Assembly (NCBI RefSeq): GCF_041296385.1
Contig: NC_091023.1
Location: forward strand, 23,871,924 to 23,935,923
Length of the DNA: 64,000 nucleotides
Reading direction: 5' to 3'
Source: Aphelocoma coerulescens
Lineage: Eukaryota; Chordata; Aves; Passeriformes; Corvidae
Positions within the stretch are counted from its first letter, which is position 1. The number at the start of each line of letters is the position of its first letter. The position numbers and the translations under genes were made by a program. The notes beneath the pieces are model-generated. The model made no database searches and was not told the origin of the DNA. It saw nothing but the letters and a program-made list of their open reading frames with translations. This document shows positions 60,501 to 64,000 of this stretch, one piece after another.

Positions 60501-61368
60501 TCAGACACAGAAACTCAGAAAAAGGAATCTCAAATCCTCTAAAATATCTTCATTCAAAATCAAACTGATGTCCAAACTCTTCTTACATTTTCTGCTTTAG
60601 CTTTCCATGGTTTTTGAGATTGGCCTCTTTTCCCTTTATTTCTTCTCCCACAGATGCCATTCCAAAAATTCCAAGTGCAAGACATGGAGGAAAAATATTT
60701 AAGGAAAAAAATCTTTCTATCAGTGAAAGGTGAAGGGTTCTAAATCTTCCAGTCATTTTGGAAGTCACCTTGTAGGCAAGCTACGATAATTTTGTTAATT
60801 AAGACTTGTAATTTTTAAAGACATCCCACTGATAGGATCAGGTAGTGACTCCACTTGGCTCAGATATCTCAATATATTCCTGGTTTCAGGTTTATAATTA
60901 TGCTGGAAAATGCAATAACATTCTGCTGTGTGATAGATTATGCTGTTCTGTGTTAGAAATTCAATATTCTTCAATAGCAATCATTTTTTTAGAGCCCTTT
61001 GGAAGGGAAGAGGGTGATGAAACCAACCATCCCCTGCTTTTTTCAGCCTTCTTAATTCTCAGTGCTTGAGGCAAAATTGTTTTAAAATTACCTTGTAGAT
61101 GCTTTCTGAAATCCTCTCTCACATTTGTTTTCTGCTCGAATCATACTTTTATTACTGTGAAATAAATAAATACATTCACATTATGCATATAACTCCACAA
61201 TTTCCTTTGAAGTATTTCTTACAGGCAAAAAGGCTTTGATAGGGGAAGTCTAAATGTTTACAGATTTTCACCAGAGCTACTCTGGGATGTTATCATATTA
61301 TTGTCTCATACTGGTGGGTTTGTTCAGGGTTTTTGGTTTGGTTTGTTTAATGAATATTAATATAGAGG
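57545..61368. other. Unique non-coding sequence
   Basis: About 3.8 kb without recognised interspersed repeats. Frames at 58008-58385 (minus), 59087-59512 (minus), 59295-59534 and 59524-59837 (both strands) lack paired splice signals. The 60330-60420 part is complex and AT-rich. Confidence 0.35.
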
Positions 61369-61477
61369 ATCACAGAATGGTTTGGGGTTGAAGGGACTTT
61401 AAGCCCATCTCATTCCACCCCTGCCCTGGGCATGGACACCTTCCACTGGACCAGGTCGCTCCAAGCCCCATCCAGTG
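61369..61477 (-). mobile_element. CR1 LINE 3' fragment, minus strand
   Basis: ATCACAGAATGGTTTGGGGT, TGAAGGGACTTTAAGCCCAT and GGACACCTTCCACTGGACCA followed by GCTCCAAGCCCCATCCA form a 109-bp CR1 3' end in antisense orientation. Confidence 0.93.
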
Positions 61478-61721
61478 CTTGGGGATTTATTTTGGGATGT
61501 GGGACAACACTTTTTACCAGAGCAGTTACATAGTTTATTCTTCAGTCCAAAGAGCAGTGATATAATAAATCATTAAAACAGATTTAGTGCAGCTGTAACT
61601 TGGTGCACATGGGAGAGGGAAGAACCTAAAAATCCTTGGTGTTCTTCTGGCCAGTGCCTAACTTCACTGTTCATCCACTTGCCCTTGGAGATCCAGTCCA
61701 TACATCCTTTGAATTATTCAG
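61478..61721. other. Spacer between inverted CR1 fragments
   Basis: About 240 bp of AT-rich sequence with no recognised CR1 similarity or gene. Confidence 0.4.
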
Positions 61722-61854
61722 TGTCCAAGGCCAGGCTGGACAGGGCTTGGAGCAGCCTGGGACAGGGGAAGGTGGCCCTACCCATGGCAGGGGGTGGGAT
61801 GGGATGAGCTTTAAGGTCCCTCCAGCCCAAACCAGTGTGGGATTCTCGGAATTA
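61722..61854 (+). mobile_element. CR1 LINE 3' fragment, plus strand
   Basis: TGTCCAAGGCCAGGCTGGAC, GGGCTTGGAGCAGCCTGGGA, CATGGCAGGGGGTGGGATGG, TTTAAGGTCCCTCCAGCCCA and GGGATTCTCGGAATT match the CR1 3' end in sense orientation, inverted relative to the copy at 61369. Frames at 61636-62106 overlap it and are not genes. Confidence 0.93.
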
Positions 61855-63636
61855 TTTTCTAGCAGCTGTTCCTGCTCTGGAATTCCTACCCTCTCCACGT
61901 GTGAAATGGGGGGGCTTTACCCCCCAGAAATGCACCACAGAGCTCAGCCCTTGCTGCCGTGGCTGCTGAGAGAACGAGACAAGGGCAGGAGAAGCCGTGC
62001 AGGGCAGTTTGGAGCTGCAAAATCTCCTGCAAAAGTGGAAGAGTTTTACCTGCACCGAACTCCAGATTTCTGCCGCCACCACCTGGGCAGCTTCAGGCAG
62101 CCTTGATTATGTCTCCATTGCACTGTGGTGGTCTTTGCACTGTGTTTTGTTATCTTTTCCTCCAGGTTTCCGCTGGGTTTGATAGGAATTAAATCAGCTC
62201 TGTGCTGTTTCCCTTCTTGTGCTGACTCTTCAGAGAGGTTGAGTCAGGATCAGGGGCTGGGCTTGGTTACAGCCCTCCAGCTCCATCCACATCCTTCACT
62301 TAAAGTCTTCTTAGCAGTGGAGCTCCTCTTAGACACCCAGTTTGAAATCAAAATAAATAACAACCCCTCAGCTGTCCCTTTTTGGAAGGAACTTCTCGAT
62401 ATTTGTTCTTATGCAGGAGCCGTTTGCTTCATAAAGACAGTTGACATTTAAAATTCAATCAATTATAACCTCACTTCAGATTTTGTGCTAACAGAAGCAA
62501 GCACAAGCAGTGTGGAATAGTTAAATTATAAAACAATTAGGAATAAAAGCTCCTTTAGGCCCTAATATTGTTAAATAAAATTAAGCTTTGAATTAATTGT
62601 TTCAGATGCTTCAAAATGACAACTGTTTCAAGTCAGATTTCAACAGGTTTTCAGCTCAAATTTTACACTTTAAGAATAGTTTTTTTCACTTATGAAGAGC
62701 AGTTGGTTTTTATCTGAGTATTTTATCCATGATATTCACTGGATTCTTTTGCACTTTTTTAAGAAAAAAAATATTTTGACTGAATAAGCAAGAAGGACCT
62801 AGTACAATGTGAAATACATAATAGTAAAATTATGTGAAATGAAGGGAGAATTACTTAAATTAAAAAATAAACTAAATGAATTAGGATGCAATTACATTAG
62901 AAAATTAAAGTAGAAACAAAACCTCAATGTCTGATTGTTAAATATCGAAAATGGACCTTCATTTGTGAACTGCTCCAGATCATTTTGTGTATCAAACCAG
63001 GACCTTCTGTGACAGAAACATTGAGGAAAGCTGGGATTTCTTTCCTTTTTTTTTTCCATAGCCAGGACACACAAAGCAGTGAGGGTGTTTTATTAAATGC
63101 TGCACCTTTAAAAAATAGTGCAGAGGAACCATCCTGACTTTTTTCTCAGCCATCTCTTGGGAGCAAAGAAATAAGAGAAGGAGATAAGAACATTAAATTG
63201 AATGAGTCCTGTAGTTAAAGGTTTTGTAAACTCCCTTACTTTATAGGTTGTTACGAGCTCCAGAGTGTTACCTCCTGGGTCAAGGCAAGACAGCTCTTAC
63301 TGGAAATCATATGGGATTTTTTCCCCAAAAAAAGCATATCACTTCCACAAAAATGTTCTGATTTGTTCCCCAAATGTCAATAGACTTTTTGACTTGTTCA
63401 TTTCTTTTAAAATTCTTTTTTGAATTACCAATTAAATGCAATTTTTATTGTTTTCCCCCCTCTCTCGGGCAAATCTCAGTTTTACCAATTTGCCGGAAGA
63501 GTTAAGACTTTTTTCTCCTTTTTTTAGTACTTTATGTTCTGTGTTTCTTTTAGAGCTGATAACTTGAACTGGGGTAGTAATAACCCAGCTCAGTCACAAT
63601 TTGAACTCAGGATATTTCTGTCATGATTAACCACAA
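61855..63636. other. Unique non-coding sequence
   Basis: CpG and GC slightly raised at 61990-62100, then AT-rich. Frames at 61959-62451 lack splice support. No repeats recognised. Confidence 0.4.
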
Positions 63637-63724
63637 GAATAAAAATAATAAAAATAATGCAAATAATATTAAATAATAATAATAACAAACAAATAATTAC
63701 AACAACAACAATAATAAAATAATA
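63637..63724. repeat. AAT/AAC-rich simple repeat
   Basis: Degenerate run of AATAATAAT, AACAACAAC and AAATAATA units. The minus frame at 63590-63832 with Ile/Val/Leu runs is a translation of it and not a membrane protein. Confidence 0.85.
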
Positions 63725-64000
63725 TTGGCAGCCCCTTTGCCTTACACTGTAGGGATGTTTCCATGGCATTGAATATAATCCCAAGGAAGTCCTGCTGGAG
63801 CTCTTGGAATGTGTCATAATAGCACTGGGCAAATGTCTCTGTCTTGAAAGTGTTTTACAACCAATTGCTTTATAGGTTTAAAAGCACTGCCTGTCCCTCT
63901 CCCAGTCAATGGGATGTGACCCTCCCAACACCCCTTGCAGTCAGCCCTGACTTTTCCCCCCTTCAGAGCCCTCACGTTTTGGTATAATGAGGTGCCAGTC
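63725..64000. other. Unique non-coding sequence
   Basis: Moderate GC, nothing recognised to the window edge. Confidence 0.4.

Noticed and set aside
61636..62106. 156-codon plus-strand frame
   Set aside because: Runs through a CR1 3' end and has no splice signals or recognisable domain beyond it.
63590..63832. Possible membrane protein frame with Ile/Val/Leu runs on the minus strand
   Set aside because: Translation of an AAT/AAC simple repeat.
1..64000. Search for endogenous retrovirus, tRNA, CRISPR-like or novel system modules
   Set aside because: No LTR pair, gag/pol motif, tRNA-like fold, regularly spaced repeat-spacer array or gene cluster could be seen by eye; small or highly diverged elements could still be missed.

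Overview
This 64 kb window looks like bird nuclear DNA from a gene-poor, mostly non-coding region. The main evidence is at least eleven 5'-truncated copies of the avian CR1 LINE. They carry the typical 3' end: runs of ATTCTRTG-like octamers, the phrase 'GGTTGGAAGGGAC' or its reverse complement, and the segment 'CATCCCTGGAGGTGTTC'. The base composition is AT-rich, CpG is scarce outside repeats, no bacterial-style operons are present, and the only long open frames lie inside simple repeats or CR1. The density and style of CR1 copies would fit a songbird, but the species cannot be fixed from sequence alone.

Layout. 1-1.3 kb is unique; 1.33-2.0 kb is a CTTCCAT heptamer/decamer satellite. 2-18 kb is mostly unique AT-rich DNA with a 75-bp tandem duplication (6.5 kb), two CR1 tails (13.4 and 17.0 kb) and several exon-like islands on both strands. 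18.2-21.0 kb holds three same-orientation CR1 fragments. 22.3-22.5 kb is a CpG- and G-rich island. 24-40 kb is mostly unique, with an exon-like 36-bp piece (29.5 kb), a CR1 tail (34.8 kb) and a minus-strand terminal-exon-like frame (36.7-37.0 kb). 40-41 kb holds a 325-bp CR1 followed directly by a GTGATATATA minisatellite. 41.9-42.1 kb holds an 81-codon terminal-exon-like frame. 46-47.4 kb contains a 50-nt T run and a 320-bp polypyrimidine hexamer tract. 50-54 kb has two CR1 fragments, a G16 run and a (TTCC)n microsatellite. 54-64 kb is mostly unique with an inverted CR1 pair at 61.4-61.9 kb and an AAT-rich tract near the end.

Genes. I recognise no protein-coding gene by homology and assign no gene symbol. 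About a dozen segments have the form of spliced exons (good acceptor, open frame, consensus donor). The best on the plus strand are 18802-18952 (an ATG in good context just before a perfect donor), 29535-29570 and 41892-42137, which are mutually phase-compatible. The best on the minus strand are 19668-19804 and 14602-14804 (also phase-compatible) and 11220-11344. Pseudo-exons of this quality also arise by chance in vertebrate introns, so all are tentative. If real, the window would be introns of one or two large genes, perhaps on opposite strands; if not, it is intergenic or wholly intronic.

No tRNA, rRNA, CRISPR, complete retroelement, viral gene or novel defence-like system was found. The most noteworthy features are three independent GGAA-motif arrays, unusual homopolymers, and the unidentified exon candidates.
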